In this document: one piece after another, positions 27,219-37,690 of the stretch
How the letters are laid out: each line of letters starts with the position of its first letter
Numbering within the stretch: position 1 is the first letter of the stretch
Source of the DNA: Thermomonas paludicola
GTDB taxonomy: Bacteria > Pseudomonadota > Gammaproteobacteria > Xanthomonadales > Xanthomonadaceae
Length of the DNA: 64,000 nt
Assembly (NCBI RefSeq): GCF_024498955.1
Contig: NZ_CP093311.1
Coordinates: 2,294,001-2,358,000 of the forward strand
Direction of reading: 5' to 3'
Notes under the pieces: model-generated
Seen by the model: the letters and a program-made list of their open reading frames with translations, nothing else
Told to the model about the DNA's origin: nothing
The model's database searches: none
Translations under genes and position numbers: made by a program

Positions 27219-28307
27219 ATGCAAGCCACCATCGTCGTGTTGCCGGGGGACGGCATCGGCCCCGAAGTCACCACCACCGCCGTCGCCGTTCTGCGCACCG
27301 TTGCCAACCGCCACGGGCACGCGTTTCAGTTTGAGGAACAGTTGATCGGCGGCGCCGCCATCGACGCCTGCGGCACCCCGCTGCCCGAGGCAACCCTGCA
27401 CGCGGCGGCACGCGCCGACGCCGTGCTGCTGGGCGCAGTGGGCGGACCGAAGTGGTCGGACCCGAACGCAACGGTGCGCCCGGAGCAGGGCCTGCTGGCG
27501 ATCCGCAAGGCGCTGGGCCTGTATACCAACCTGCGCCCGGTGAAACCGCACGCGGCCACGCTGGGCGCCTCGCCGATCAAGCCGCACCTGCTCCAAGGCG
27601 TGGACCTGGTCGTGGTGCGCGAACTCACCGGGGGCATCTACTTCGGCGACAAGACCCGCAGCGACGTTGAGGCCAGTGACCTGTGCCGCTACAGCGTCGC
27701 CGAGATCGAGCGCGTGGTGCGCCACGCCGCAGCGCTGGCGCGCGCGCGCAGCGGCAAGCTGACTTCGGTGGACAAGGCCAACGTGCTGGAAACCTCGCGG
27801 CTGTGGCGCGAGGTGGCGACGCGCATCGTGCGCGAGGAGTTCCCGGACGTGACGCTGGAACACCAGCTGGTCGATTCGATGGCGATGCACCTGCTGGCGC
27901 GCCCGCGCGAATACGACGTGATCGTCACCGAGAACATGTTCGGCGACATCCTCACCGACGAAGCGTCCATGCTGGCCGGCTCGCTGGGCCTGCTGCCATC
28001 CGCATCGCTGGGCGACGGCAAGGTTGGCCTGTACGAGCCCATCCACGGCAGCGCGCCGGACATTGCCGGCAAGGGCATTGCCAATCCGTATGCGGCGATC
28101 CTCAGCGCCGCGCTGCTGCTGCGGCATTCACTGGGATTGGAACAGGAGGCGCAGTGCGTCGAACAGGCGGTCTCCGACGCACTGGCGGCCGGCGCATTCA
28201 CCGCCGACCTTGCCACCCGCGGCGGCAACGCGGCCAGCACCCAGGCCGCCACCGCGGCCGTCATCGAACGCCTGCTCGGCTGCCAGGTGCTGGAGCTGCG
28301 CGACTGA
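27219..28307 (+). CDS. leuB: 3-isopropylmalate dehydrogenase
   Basis: 362 residues. NAD-dependent oxidative decarboxylation of 3-isopropylmalate. Motifs: [11 protein letters not shown] at the N-terminus, the LRPVKP substrate region, [15 protein letters not shown], and the NAD-binding [15 protein letters not shown]. Starts 25 nt after leuA and is the last gene of the plus-strand operon. Confidence 0.97.
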   Translation: MQATIVVLPGDGIGPEVTTTAVAVLRTVANRHGHAFQFEEQLIGGAAIDACGTPLPEATLHAAARADAVLLGAVGGPKWSDPNATVRPEQGLLAIRKALGLYTNLRPVKPHAATLGASPIKPHLLQGVDLVVVRELTGGIYFGDKTRSDVEASDLCRYSVAEIERVVRHAAALARARSGKLTSVDKANVLETSRLWREVATRIVREEFPDVTLEHQLVDSMAMHLLARPREYDVIVTENMFGDILTDEASMLAGSLGLLPSASLGDGKVGLYEPIHGSAPDIAGKGIANPYAAILSAALLLRHSLGLEQEAQCVEQAVSDALAAGAFTADLATRGGNAASTQAATAAVIERLLGCQVLELRD

Positions 28308-28327
28308 TTCCGCCCTGCAGCGGAATC
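28306..28327 (+). terminator. Hairpin at the end of leuB
   Basis: A perfect 8-bp stem GATTCCGC / GCGGAATC with a 6-nt loop, starting within the leuB stop codon. No T tract follows. The rest of the 212-nt gap before the convergent leuD stop holds nothing recognisable. Confidence 0.45.
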
Positions 28328-28519
28328 ATGCAGCGTGCGGCGTACTCAAGCCGGCACTGCTCGTGTCAGTGGCAGTACCGGCTCTTCTGCAACTGCGATC
28401 CATGCCTGCTGCATTCGGTTTGCGTTCCATCGGCTGCGCCGCTGTCCGCCACCGACCAAGACCGCCCCTGCGCGCCAAAGTTCCACGAGGCGCCCTGCGG
28501 CCGCGGCCAAGCCTCCGCC

Positions 28520-29173
28520 TCAGTGCCCTGCGCGCGCGGCGAACACCCACGGCTGCGCGCGGCGGTGGCGCGCCTCGAACGCCGCGATCGCTTCCCGTGC
28601 CTGCAGGGTCGTGCCGATGTCATCCAGGCCGTTGAGCAGGCAGTGCTTGCGGAATGGTTCGACTTCGAACCGGTGCTGCACGCCATCGGGGCGGGTGACG
28701 GTCTGCGCGGCGAGGTCAATCGCCAGCGCGTAGCCGGCGCTGGCTTCGCACTGGGCGAACAGTGCGTCCACTGCCTCGCCCTCCAGCACGACCGGCAGCA
28801 ACCCGTTCTTGAAGCTGTTGTTGTGGAAGATGTCGGCGAAGCTGGGCGCGATGATGACGCGGAAGCCGTATTCCCCAAGCGCCCACGGCGCGTGTTCGCG
28901 GCTGGAACCACAGCCGAAATTCTCGCGGGCCAGCAGTACGCTGGCGCCGGCATAGCGCGGCAGGTTCATCACGAAGTCGGGGTTGCGCGGGCGCGTCGTG
29001 CAGTCCTGCCCCGGCTCACCGGGGTCGAGATAGCGCCACTCATCGAACAGGTTCACGCCGAAGCCGGTGCGCTTGATCGATTTCAGGAACTGCTTGGGGA
29101 TGATCTGGTCGGTATCGACATTGGCGCGATCCAGCGGGCAGGCCAGGCCGGAATGGGTCGTGAACGGTGTCAT
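28520..29173 (-). CDS. leuD: 3-isopropylmalate dehydratase small subunit
   Basis: 217 residues. Partner of LeuC in isomerising 2- to 3-isopropylmalate. Motifs [14 protein letters not shown] and [16 protein letters not shown] are typical. ATG 29173 overlaps the leuC stop by 4 nt; the frame upstream is leuC in another frame. The leuC-leuD pair is on the opposite strand to leuA-leuB, so it is not under the ilv leader. Confidence 0.96.
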   Translation of the reverse strand: MTPFTTHSGLACPLDRANVDTDQIIPKQFLKSIKRTGFGVNLFDEWRYLDPGEPGQDCTTRPRNPDFVMNLPRYAGASVLLARENFGCGSSREHAPWALGEYGFRVIIAPSFADIFHNNSFKNGLLPVVLEGEAVDALFAQCEASAGYALAIDLAAQTVTRPDGVQHRFEVEPFRKHCLLNGLDDIGTTLQAREAIAAFEARHRRAQPWVFAARAGH

Positions 29174-30591
29174 TGCAGCTCCCTCACATCGACGAAGTGG
29201 CCGGCAATCGCCGCTGCCGCCGCCATCGCCGGGCTGACCAGATGCGTGCGGCCACCGGCGCCCTGGCGGCCTTCGAAATTGCGGTTGGAGGTCGAGGCGC
29301 AGTGCTCGCCAGGCGCCAGCCGATCTGCGTTCATCGCCAGGCACATCGAACAGCCCGGCTCGCGCCACTCGAAGCCGGCGGCGATGAACACCTGATCCAG
29401 CCCTTCGCGCTCCGCCTGCGCCTTGACCAGGCCCGACCCCGGCACCACCAAGGCCTGTTTCACGGTCGCGGCGACCTTTCGGCCCTTCGCCACCGCCGCC
29501 GCGATGCGCAGGTCCTCGATCCGCGCATTGGTGCAGGAGCCGATGAACACGCGGTCAAGCCGGATGCTGGTGATCGGCTGGCCGGCATGCAGGCCCATGT
29601 ACTTCAGCGCGCGCATGATCGAATCGCGCCTGGTCAGGTCCGGCTCGCTGGCGGGATCCGGCACGCACTGGTCGATGGCCAGCACCATGTCCGGCGACGT
29701 GCCCCAGCTGACCTGCGGCTTGATGTCGCGCGCATCCACTGCAACCGTGGCATCGAACGGCGCGTCCGGATCGGACACCAGTGTCCTCCACAACGCGACC
29801 GCCGCGTCCCACTGTTCGCCCTTCGGCGCGAACGGGCGGCCGCGCACGTACTCGATGGTCTTGTCATCCACCGCCACCATGCCCACCCGCGCACCGGCCT
29901 CGATCGCCATGTTGCACAAGGTCATCCGCCCTTCCATCGACAGCGCGCGGACGGTGCTGCCGACGAATTCCAGCGCATGGCCGCTGCCACCGGCGGTCCC
30001 GATCTGACCGATGACCGCCAGCGCGACATCCTTGGCACTGGTGCCCGGCGGCAGCTCGCCTTCCACCACCACGCGCATGTTTTTCATCTTCCGGGCGACC
30101 AGGCATTGCGTGGCCAGCACGTGCTCGACCTCGGAGGTGCCGATGCCGTGCGCCAATGCCCCGAAAGCCCCATGCGTGGAGGTGTGCGAATCGCCGCAGA
30201 CCACGGTCATGCCCGGCAGCGTCGCCCCTTGTTCGGGGCCCACCACGTGGACGATGCCCTGGCGCACGTCGTTCATCGTGAACTCGAGGATGCCGAAGTC
30301 GGCGCAGTTTTCGTCCAGGGTCTGCACCTGCAGCCGCGAGACTTCATCGGCGATGGCGGCCAATCCGCCGGCGCGCTCGACGCGTGTGGTGGCCACGTTG
30401 TGGTCGGGCGTGGCCAGGTTGGCCGCCACCCGCCAAGGCCTGCGCCCGGCCAGGCGCAGACCTTCGAACGCCTGCGGCGAGGTCACCTCATGCAGGATGT
30501 GGCGGTCGATGTAGAGCAGCGACGAGCCATCGTCGCGGCGACTGACTTCGTGCATCTGCCACAGCTTGTCGTACAGGGTCTGGCCGGCCAT
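29170..30591 (-). CDS. leuC: 3-isopropylmalate dehydratase large subunit
   Basis: 473 residues, aconitase family with a [4Fe-4S] cluster. Cluster cysteines are in [13 protein letters not shown] and CSMCLAMN. N-terminus [16 protein letters not shown] is typical. Its upstream region (96 nt) is shared with a divergent LysR-type gene, a usual arrangement for a target of that regulator. Confidence 0.97.
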   Translation of the reverse strand: MAGQTLYDKLWQMHEVSRRDDGSSLLYIDRHILHEVTSPQAFEGLRLAGRRPWRVAANLATPDHNVATTRVERAGGLAAIADEVSRLQVQTLDENCADFGILEFTMNDVRQGIVHVVGPEQGATLPGMTVVCGDSHTSTHGAFGALAHGIGTSEVEHVLATQCLVARKMKNMRVVVEGELPPGTSAKDVALAVIGQIGTAGGSGHALEFVGSTVRALSMEGRMTLCNMAIEAGARVGMVAVDDKTIEYVRGRPFAPKGEQWDAAVALWRTLVSDPDAPFDATVAVDARDIKPQVSWGTSPDMVLAIDQCVPDPASEPDLTRRDSIMRALKYMGLHAGQPITSIRLDRVFIGSCTNARIEDLRIAAAVAKGRKVAATVKQALVVPGSGLVKAQAEREGLDQVFIAAGFEWREPGCSMCLAMNADRLAPGEHCASTSNRNFEGRQGAGGRTHLVSPAMAAAAAIAGHFVDVRELQ

Positions 30592-30668
30592 GTCGGTTCC
30601 GGGAGTTGGCTGTGGGCAGACTGCCGGCTTGCAATCAATAACTCAAATGGATAATTTTCATTCATTCA

Positions 30669-30683
30669 ATTCCATTGTGGAAT
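30669..30683. promoter_or_regulatory. Candidate LysR-type operator
   Basis: A perfect palindrome ATTCC-ATTGT-GGAAT that contains the T-N11-A core (T30670, A30682). It ends 4 nt before the LysR gene ATG and 78 nt from the leuC start, in an AT-rich stretch unusual for this genome. Autorepression and control of leuCD are both possible. Confidence 0.5.
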
Positions 30684-30687
30684 ACAT

Positions 30688-31572
30688 ATGGATCTGACCC
30701 AGCTCGCTGCATTTGTCGCCGTGGCCGACAGCAGCAGCTTCTCGACCGCTGCGACCCGCCTGCATCTGACCCAGCCGGCCGTGAGCAAGCGCATTGCCCA
30801 GCTGGAGGCGACGTTGGAGGCACCGCTGTTCGACCGGGCCGGCCGGCAAGTGCTGCTGACCGAAGCCGGCACCCTGCTGCTGCCGCGCGCGCGCGCCTTG
30901 CTGGCGGACGCGGAGTCCGCGCGACACGCCCTGCGCGACCTGCGCGGCGAGACCGGCGGCACCCTGCACCTGGTCAGCAGCCACCATATCGGCCTGCACC
31001 GGCTGCCGCCGCTGCTGCGCACGTTTGCGTCGCGCTATCCGCAGGTGACGCTGGCGCTTCGCTTCATGGATTCCGAGCAGGCCGTGCAACACGTGCTGCA
31101 CGGCCAGGCCGAACTTGCGTTGACCACGCTGGGGGCTGCGACGCCACCGCTGCAGGCAACCAAGGTCTGGGACGATCCCTTGTGCTTCGTCGCCGCATCC
31201 ACGCATCCGCTGGCGCAGCGCAAGCAGCTCGGCTGGGCCGATCTGGCCGCGCATCCCGCGGTCCTGCCTGAGCCGCAGACGTACACCCACGGCATCGTGG
31301 CCGATGCCTTCGCGCGCCGCGACTTGCCGCTGCAGCTACGGATGACCACCAACTACATGGAAACCCTGAAGATGCTGGCGGCGGTGGGGTTGGCCTGGAG
31401 CGTGCTGCCGCGCACCATGCTGGATGCGCAGCTGCAGGTGCTGCCGGTGCCGGGCGCCGCCCTGTCGCGCACGCTGGGCCATGTGACCCACGACAGGCGC
31501 ACGCTCTCGCGCGCCGCACTGGCGTTCGTGGCGCTGCTGCAAGAAGAGCCGGGCTGCGCTGGCCTGCGCTAG
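30688..31572 (+). CDS. LysR-family transcriptional regulator
   Basis: 294 residues with an N-terminal winged HTH (MDLTQLAAFVAVADSSSFS, TQPAVSKRIAQLE) and a periplasmic-binding-type effector domain. Divergent from leuC-leuD across 96 nt containing a T-N11-A palindrome, so regulation of leuCD is the simplest idea (inference). Its TAG stop overlaps the stop of the convergent GGDEF gene within a single CTAG. Confidence 0.9.
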   Translation: MDLTQLAAFVAVADSSSFSTAATRLHLTQPAVSKRIAQLEATLEAPLFDRAGRQVLLTEAGTLLLPRARALLADAESARHALRDLRGETGGTLHLVSSHHIGLHRLPPLLRTFASRYPQVTLALRFMDSEQAVQHVLHGQAELALTTLGAATPPLQATKVWDDPLCFVAASTHPLAQRKQLGWADLAAHPAVLPEPQTYTHGIVADAFARRDLPLQLRMTTNYMETLKMLAAVGLAWSVLPRTMLDAQLQVLPVPGAALSRTLGHVTHDRRTLSRAALAFVALLQEEPGCAGLR

Positions 31573-34493
31573 CTGCCCGCAACACGATTGCGGCCTTCGT
31601 GCTTGGCGCGCAGCAGGCGATCATCCGCAATCGCCAGCAGGGCGTGCGCCGGCTGCCCGGGCGTCAGTTCGGCCACGCCGGCGCTGAACGTGCAGCGCAG
31701 CACGGCGCCGCTCTGCAGCAGCAGTTGCTTGCTGCGGATGCGCTCCAGCAGCTCCTGCATCCGCCGCGTTGCGGTCTGCACCGCCAGCTCCTCCATGCAC
31801 ACCAGGAACTCCTCGCCGCCAAAGCGCGCTGCAAACAGGCCCCATTCGGCAACAAACCCGGCAAGGATTTCGCCAAATTCCTGCAGCACCGCATCACCCG
31901 CTGCGTGCCCGTGGGTGTCGTTGACCAGCTTGAACCGGTCGATATCCAGCAACGCCACGCTCAGCGGCCGCCCCTCGGCGTGCGCACGCGCCACGGCATC
32001 GGCAAGAAAGCGATCGCCGGCACGTCGATTCGGCAAGCCGGTCAGGGCATCGTGGGTGGCAAGGTGCTCAAGCCGATACCCCGCAATCTCCAACTGCTGG
32101 TTCTTCTGGCTGAGTTCTTCGGTGCGTTCGGCGATGACCTGGTTCAGCCGGCGCTGGCTGCGGCGATAGCGCGCGGTGCGCACCCAGCCTGCCAGGAAAA
32201 TGCCGCCCAGCAGCAGCCCGCCGCCCAGCAGCTGCACCAGCGGCCGTTGCCACAGCGCCGGAATCACTTCGACCTGCAGGGATGCCGACCCGATGCCGCT
32301 GCCAGCCGTCCAATCCAGCGGCATCGGCATCGCCTGCACTTCCAGCCGGTAATTGCCGGGCGGAAGACGGGTATAGACCGCTTCAGTCGCGCTGCCCGCC
32401 GTCACCCAATCCTGGTCGTACCCATGCAGGCGATAGCGGTAGCGCAACTTGTCCGGCGCGCGGAAACTCATTCCGGCAAACCCGATGGCAAGCCGATTGG
32501 CCCCCGGTTGCAGCCGCAACACCGGCCTCAATCGCTGCGCCACGCCATCCACCATGATGTGCTCGAACGACACCGGTGGCCCGCCGGAGGACGTTGCGAG
32601 CGCGCTGCCAGGGTCGACCAGCGCCAGCCCCGCCGACGTGGGGAACAACAGCGTGCCGTCCATCGCACGCCAACCCGAAGGCATGCTGGCACCATTGCAC
32701 TGGCTGCCTGGCATGCCGTCGCTTTTGTCCACCACGTGCACCGACAGCAGGCGACGGCGACCGGCATCCACCTCGTCCAACTCGCGCCGGGCGACGCGGA
32801 ACACGCCCATGTTGCTGGACAACCACAGGCTGCCCGCGTGGTCGTCGATGATGCGGAACAGTTTGTCGCGCGGCAGCCCAAGTGCGTGGTCATAGACGCG
32901 GAAACGCCCGCCCTGCATCCGCAGCAAACCGCGGTCACTGGCGATCCACAGGTCGCCGTTTGGGTCGCGCAGGATATCGAACACGTACTGCGCGGGGATG
33001 TCCTTGTCCGGCCGCCAGTGACGCCACTTGCCCGCGGCATCCAGCGACAGCATGCCGTCATCGGTGCCCACCCACAGCACGCCCAGCGGCCCGCGATACA
33101 AGGCCTGCACCGTGGCCGCCGGCTGACCGGGCCCGCCCAGGTAGGACTGCAACCGGCCATTGCGATAGCGCACCAGCCCGTGGCTGCCACCGATCCAGAG
33201 GCTGCCGTCCGCCTCCGGCAACAGCGCGCGTACCAGCGGTGGATCGCCGCTGCCCACGCGGATGTGTTCCAGCACACGCCCCTGCCGATCCAGGCGGAAC
33301 ACGCCCAGGTCATAAGTGCCGACCCACAGCGAACCCTCGCGCCAGGCCAGCGCCAGCACCGAGGTGTCGTGCACGGCGTTGCCAGGGCCCAGGCGGACGC
33401 TGCGTATCTGTCCCTGCACCCAGTGGTTCAAACCATTGGTCTGCCCGATCCAGTAGCCGCCTTCGTCATCCTGCAACACGGCGCGCACGTAATCGCTGCC
33501 CAAACCGTCTTTCTGGGTCAGCCCGCTGGCCATGACATCGGCGACGCGATACAGGCCGTCGGTCGTGCCGGCCCATACCAGGTCTTCGCGATCCACCAGC
33601 AACGCCTTGCTCACCGCGCCGGACACCGGCATCAGCTGCTGCTGGCCATCCGGATCGCGCCGCAACAGCCCGCCGCTGGACAGGTTCATCCACAGCACGC
33701 CCTGCGCATCACGCGCCACCGCATCCACCCGTTTGCCGGGCAGGAGGTGTTCAACGCGGCCGTCGGCATGCCGCCAATGCACGCCATTGTCGCCCGCCAC
33801 CAGCCAGCCGCCGGCACCATCGCGCCGCAGCTGGCGAACCGCTTCCGCTGGCACCCAGTCCTCGCCCCAGCGCTGCGCGTGGCCTTGCACGACGCGATGG
33901 ATGCCTGCCTCACCCGCCACCAGCAGCGCGCCCTGCTCGTCCTGCACCAGGCTGGTGATGGCCGCTGCCGGCAGTCCCGCACTGGCGCCCACTTCCTGCA
34001 GCCGGTTATTGCCATCCAGCCGCAGCAGGCGGGGCCCGGACGCGATCCACAATGCGCCATCCCGCGTATCGCGCAACAGGGTCGTCACCGCCAGGTTGCG
34101 CGTGGCGTCGCCGCCCAGGCGCTGCCAGCCGCCCTGGTAAAACCGGAACACGCCATCCCGCGCGGTGCCGAACAACACGCCGCCGTCTGCGTCGGGAACG
34201 ATGCTGAAGACCCCTGCCAGCTCCGCGCCGGGCGTGTTCTGGCGATCAAACAGGGTGAAGCTGCGCCCATTGAAGCGAACCACGCCCTCCCAGGTGCCGG
34301 CCCACAGAAAACCGGCGCGATCCTGCGCCACCGCATGCACCAGCGGATGCGGCAAGCCTTCTGCCATGCCCCAGCCGTTGACCGTGTAGTGGCGTTGACC
34401 GGGGCCGGCCAGCGCCAACGGCATTGCCAACAACAGGCCCAGCAGTGCAAGCAACAGGCGGGCGCCAGCGCGCAAGAAACCGCGCTTCGCCAT
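31569..34493 (-). CDS. Two-component-type propeller sensor diguanylate cyclase
   Basis: 974 residues. A signal peptide (LLLALLGLLLAMPLALAG) leads to two seven-bladed propeller-type repeat regions (repeats such as DRAGFLWAGTWEGVVRF and GVLWVGTDDGMLSL), a Y_Y_Y-like beta domain (LRYRYRLHGYDQDW), one membrane helix near residue 770, a coiled coil, and a C-terminal GGDEF domain. The active-site motif is intact (RFGGEEF) and the RxxD inhibitory site is absent. It should sense a periplasmic ligand and make c-di-GMP in the cytoplasm. ATG 34493 gives the cleanest signal peptide; an upstream start adds 11 residues. Confidence 0.93.
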   Translation of the reverse strand: MAKRGFLRAGARLLLALLGLLLAMPLALAGPGQRHYTVNGWGMAEGLPHPLVHAVAQDRAGFLWAGTWEGVVRFNGRSFTLFDRQNTPGAELAGVFSIVPDADGGVLFGTARDGVFRFYQGGWQRLGGDATRNLAVTTLLRDTRDGALWIASGPRLLRLDGNNRLQEVGASAGLPAAAITSLVQDEQGALLVAGEAGIHRVVQGHAQRWGEDWVPAEAVRQLRRDGAGGWLVAGDNGVHWRHADGRVEHLLPGKRVDAVARDAQGVLWMNLSSGGLLRRDPDGQQQLMPVSGAVSKALLVDREDLVWAGTTDGLYRVADVMASGLTQKDGLGSDYVRAVLQDDEGGYWIGQTNGLNHWVQGQIRSVRLGPGNAVHDTSVLALAWREGSLWVGTYDLGVFRLDRQGRVLEHIRVGSGDPPLVRALLPEADGSLWIGGSHGLVRYRNGRLQSYLGGPGQPAATVQALYRGPLGVLWVGTDDGMLSLDAAGKWRHWRPDKDIPAQYVFDILRDPNGDLWIASDRGLLRMQGGRFRVYDHALGLPRDKLFRIIDDHAGSLWLSSNMGVFRVARRELDEVDAGRRRLLSVHVVDKSDGMPGSQCNGASMPSGWRAMDGTLLFPTSAGLALVDPGSALATSSGGPPVSFEHIMVDGVAQRLRPVLRLQPGANRLAIGFAGMSFRAPDKLRYRYRLHGYDQDWVTAGSATEAVYTRLPPGNYRLEVQAMPMPLDWTAGSGIGSASLQVEVIPALWQRPLVQLLGGGLLLGGIFLAGWVRTARYRRSQRRLNQVIAERTEELSQKNQQLEIAGYRLEHLATHDALTGLPNRRAGDRFLADAVARAHAEGRPLSVALLDIDRFKLVNDTHGHAAGDAVLQEFGEILAGFVAEWGLFAARFGGEEFLVCMEELAVQTATRRMQELLERIRSKQLLLQSGAVLRCTFSAGVAELTPGQPAHALLAIADDRLLRAKHEGRNRVAGS

Positions 34494-34619
34494 CGTCCCG
34501 CTGCGCTCGGTTCGTCCGCTTGGCAAGCACGCCCCCCTGTCGGCCTGGCCAGGCGATCATGCGCCTGGCTCCAGGATCAATCTATCACCCTTGCAGCGCC
34601 GGCCGCGGCGCTTTCCGGA

Positions 34620-37600
34620 TCAAGGCGTCGCTTCGTCGGGACGCACCCGGAACCACGCCGCGTACAGCGCCGGCAGGAAGAACAGGGTGAGCAGGGTCGC
34701 CACGGTCAGGCCGCCCATGATCGCCACCGCCATCGAGCCGTAGAAGGCGCTGCGCGACAGCGGGATCATCGCCAGGATCGCCGCCAGCGCGGTCAGCACG
34801 ATCGGCCGGAAACGACGCACGGTCGCGTCGATGATCGCGTGCCAGCGGTCGTGGCCGGCATCGATGTCCTGCTGGATCTGGTCCACCAGAATGACCGAGT
34901 TGCGCATGATCATGCCGGCCAGCGCAATCGTGCCCAGCATCGCCACGAACCCGAACGGCACCCGGAACAGCAGCAGCGCCAGCACCACGCCGATCAACCC
35001 CAGCGGCGCGGTCAGCAGCACCAGTGCGGTACGCGGGAAGCTGCGCAACTGCAGCATCAACAGCGCCGTCACCACCAGCACGAACAGCGGCAGGCCGGCC
35101 TTGATCGAGTTCTGCCCGCGCGCGGAATCTTCCACGGTGCCGCCGGTTTCCAGCAGATAGCCCTCCGGCAACGCCGCGCGGACGCCTGCCAGCGTGGGCA
35201 GGATCTGCGCCACCACGGTGGGCGGGGTCAGCGCGTCGCTGTTGAGGTCAGCGCGCACGGTGACCGTGGGCAGGCGATTGCGGTGCCAGATGATGCCGTC
35301 CTCGAAGCCGTATTCCAGCGTCGCGATCTGCGCCAGCGGCACGCTGCCAGCGGCCGTGGGCACCGCCAGGCTGCCCAGCAGGTCGGGATGCACGCGTTCT
35401 TCCTGCGTGCCGCGCAGGAGAATTTCGATCAGCTCGTTGTCTTCGCGATAGGTACTGACCGACAGCCCCGACAGCGAACCCGACAGGAAATGCGCCAGTT
35501 GCGCGCTGCTCACGCCCAGCGCGCGCGCGCGATCCTGGTCGATGCGCAGGCGCACCACCTTGCTCGGCTCGCTCCAGTCCAGGTTCACGTTGGCCACGTT
35601 CGGGTTGGCGCGCACCCTGTCCGCCACCCGGCGTGCAAGCGCCTGTACCTGGCCGATGTCCTCGCCAGACACGCGGAACTGCAACGGATAGCCGACCGGC
35701 GGGCCGTTTTCCAGACGCGTCACCCGCAACTGCAGCTGCGGGAACTGCGGCGCCACTTGCTCGATCAGCCACTTGCGGGTGTCCTCGCGCGCGCTCAGGT
35801 CCTTCGCCAGCACCACGAACTGGCTGAAGTTGGCGGCCGGCAGCTGCTGGTCCAGCGGCAGATAGAAGCGCGGCGAACCGGTGCCCACATACGCCACGTA
35901 ATTGGCGATGCCCGCACGCGACTTCAGCAGCGCTTCCAGCCTGCGCGCCTGCGCATCGGTGGCGCGCAGCGAGCTGCCTTCGGCCAGCTCCAGGTCCACC
36001 ATGAGCTCGGGCCGCACCGAATCCGGGAAGAACTGCTGCGGCACGAAGCGGAACAGCGCCAGCGACGCCACGAATGCCAGCCCGGTGATGCCGATCACCA
36101 GCCAGCGATGCCGCAGGCAAGCCTCCAGCCAACCACGCAGGCGCAGGTAAAACCTGCTGGCATACGGATCGTGTGCGGCGGCGGCGGGCGTTGCCTGCGC
36201 GTGTGGCGCGGGCAGCATGCGATCGCCCAGCCAGGGAATGAACAGCACTGCCGCCACCCACGACACGCACAGCGCGATCGCCACCACCTGGAACAGCGAG
36301 CGCGTGTATTCGCCTGTGCTGGACGCGGCGGTGGCGATCGGCAGGAAGCCGGCCGCAGTCACCAGCGTGCCGGTCAGCATCGGGAACGCTGTGGATTCCC
36401 AGGCGAAGCTGGCCGCCTTCAGCCGCGAGAAGCCCTGCTCCATCTTGATCGCCATCATCTCCACCGCGATGATCGCGTCGTCCACCAGCAGGCCCAATGC
36501 CAGCACCAGCGCGCCCAGCGAAATCTTGTGCAGGCCGATGTCGAACACGTGCATGGCGGCGAAGGTCATCGCCAGCACCAGCGGGATGCTGACCGCCACC
36601 ACCATGCCGGTGCGCAGGCCCAGCGAGAAGAAGCTGACCAGCAGCACGATCACCACCGCTTCGCCCAGCACCTGCACGAACTCGCCCACCGCTTCATGCA
36701 CGGCTTGCGGCTGGTCGGACACTTTGCGCAGCTGCATTCCCACCGGCAACGTGGTCTGCAAGCGCTCGAACGTGTCCTCAAGCGCCTTGCCCAGGCGAAT
36801 GATGTCGCCGCCGTCGCGCATCGCCACGGTGATGCCGATCGCATCCTGGCCCATGAAGCGCATTTTCGGCGCGGCCGGGTCGGCAAACCCGCGCATCACC
36901 TTCGCGATATCGCCCAGGCGCACGGTGCGCCCGCCGGCGCGGATCGGAAACGCACGGATTTGATCCACCGAATCAAACTGCCCGTCCACGCGCAGGCGGA
37001 TGCGGTCGCTGCCGGTTTCGAAAAACCCGGCCGGGGTCATCGCATTCTGCTCGTCCAGCGCCTGCTTCACCGTCGCCAGCGGGATGCCCAGCGTGGCCAG
37101 CTTGGTATTGGACAGCTCGATCCAGATCTTCTCGTCCTGCAAGCCCACCAGCTCGACCTTGCCCACATCCGGCACCCGCTGCAGCTCCAGCTGGATGCGG
37201 TCGGCGTAGTCCTTCATCAGCGCATAGTCGAAACCCGGCGCGGTGAGCGCATAGATGTTGCCGTAGGTATCGCCGAACTCGTCATTGAAAAACGGCCCGA
37301 CCACTTCGGCCGGCAGCGTGGCGCGAATGTCGCCGACCTTCTTGCGCACCTGGTACCAGAGCGCCGGCACGTCCTTCGAGGCCATCGCGTCGCGCGCCAT
37401 GAAGATCACCTGCGACTCGCCCGGCCGCGAGTACGAGCGGATGAACTCGTATTTGCCGGTGCTCATCAGCGCCTTTTCGATGCGCTCGGTGACCTGCTTG
37501 GACACTTGTTCCGCAGTCGCGCCCGGCCACAGCGTGCGCACCACCATCGCCTTGAAGGTGAACGGAGGATCTTCCGACTGGCCCAGCTGGCGATACGACC

Positions 37601-37688
37601 ACGCACCGGTCAGCGCCAGCACGATCATCATGAACAACACCAGCGCGCGATTGCGCAGCGCCCATTCCGACAGGTTGAAGCGGCCCAT
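34620..37688 (-). CDS. RND family efflux transporter permease
   Basis: 1022 residues, full length for the HAE1/AcrB-like RND group: first membrane helix near residue 15, large periplasmic loops, and the TM4 proton-relay motif GLLVDDAIIAVE with two adjacent aspartates. The N-terminal FTFKAMVVRTLWPGATAEQV is typical of the subgroup paired with short lipoprotein adaptors. It exports unknown substrates with the adaptor encoded 2 nt upstream; no outer-membrane channel is in the operon, though a TolC-like gene lies at 40320. Confidence 0.95.
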   Translation of the reverse strand: MGRFNLSEWALRNRALVLFMMIVLALTGAWSYRQLGQSEDPPFTFKAMVVRTLWPGATAEQVSKQVTERIEKALMSTGKYEFIRSYSRPGESQVIFMARDAMASKDVPALWYQVRKKVGDIRATLPAEVVGPFFNDEFGDTYGNIYALTAPGFDYALMKDYADRIQLELQRVPDVGKVELVGLQDEKIWIELSNTKLATLGIPLATVKQALDEQNAMTPAGFFETGSDRIRLRVDGQFDSVDQIRAFPIRAGGRTVRLGDIAKVMRGFADPAAPKMRFMGQDAIGITVAMRDGGDIIRLGKALEDTFERLQTTLPVGMQLRKVSDQPQAVHEAVGEFVQVLGEAVVIVLLVSFFSLGLRTGMVVAVSIPLVLAMTFAAMHVFDIGLHKISLGALVLALGLLVDDAIIAVEMMAIKMEQGFSRLKAASFAWESTAFPMLTGTLVTAAGFLPIATAASSTGEYTRSLFQVVAIALCVSWVAAVLFIPWLGDRMLPAPHAQATPAAAAHDPYASRFYLRLRGWLEACLRHRWLVIGITGLAFVASLALFRFVPQQFFPDSVRPELMVDLELAEGSSLRATDAQARRLEALLKSRAGIANYVAYVGTGSPRFYLPLDQQLPAANFSQFVVLAKDLSAREDTRKWLIEQVAPQFPQLQLRVTRLENGPPVGYPLQFRVSGEDIGQVQALARRVADRVRANPNVANVNLDWSEPSKVVRLRIDQDRARALGVSSAQLAHFLSGSLSGLSVSTYREDNELIEILLRGTQEERVHPDLLGSLAVPTAAGSVPLAQIATLEYGFEDGIIWHRNRLPTVTVRADLNSDALTPPTVVAQILPTLAGVRAALPEGYLLETGGTVEDSARGQNSIKAGLPLFVLVVTALLMLQLRSFPRTALVLLTAPLGLIGVVLALLLFRVPFGFVAMLGTIALAGMIMRNSVILVDQIQQDIDAGHDRWHAIIDATVRRFRPIVLTALAAILAMIPLSRSAFYGSMAVAIMGGLTVATLLTLFFLPALYAAWFRVRPDEATP

Positions 37689-37690
37689 GC

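Noticed and set aside
28024..28635. Short frames through the leuB-leuD gap
   Set aside because: They overlap leuB out of frame and show no motif; the gap is treated as non-coding.
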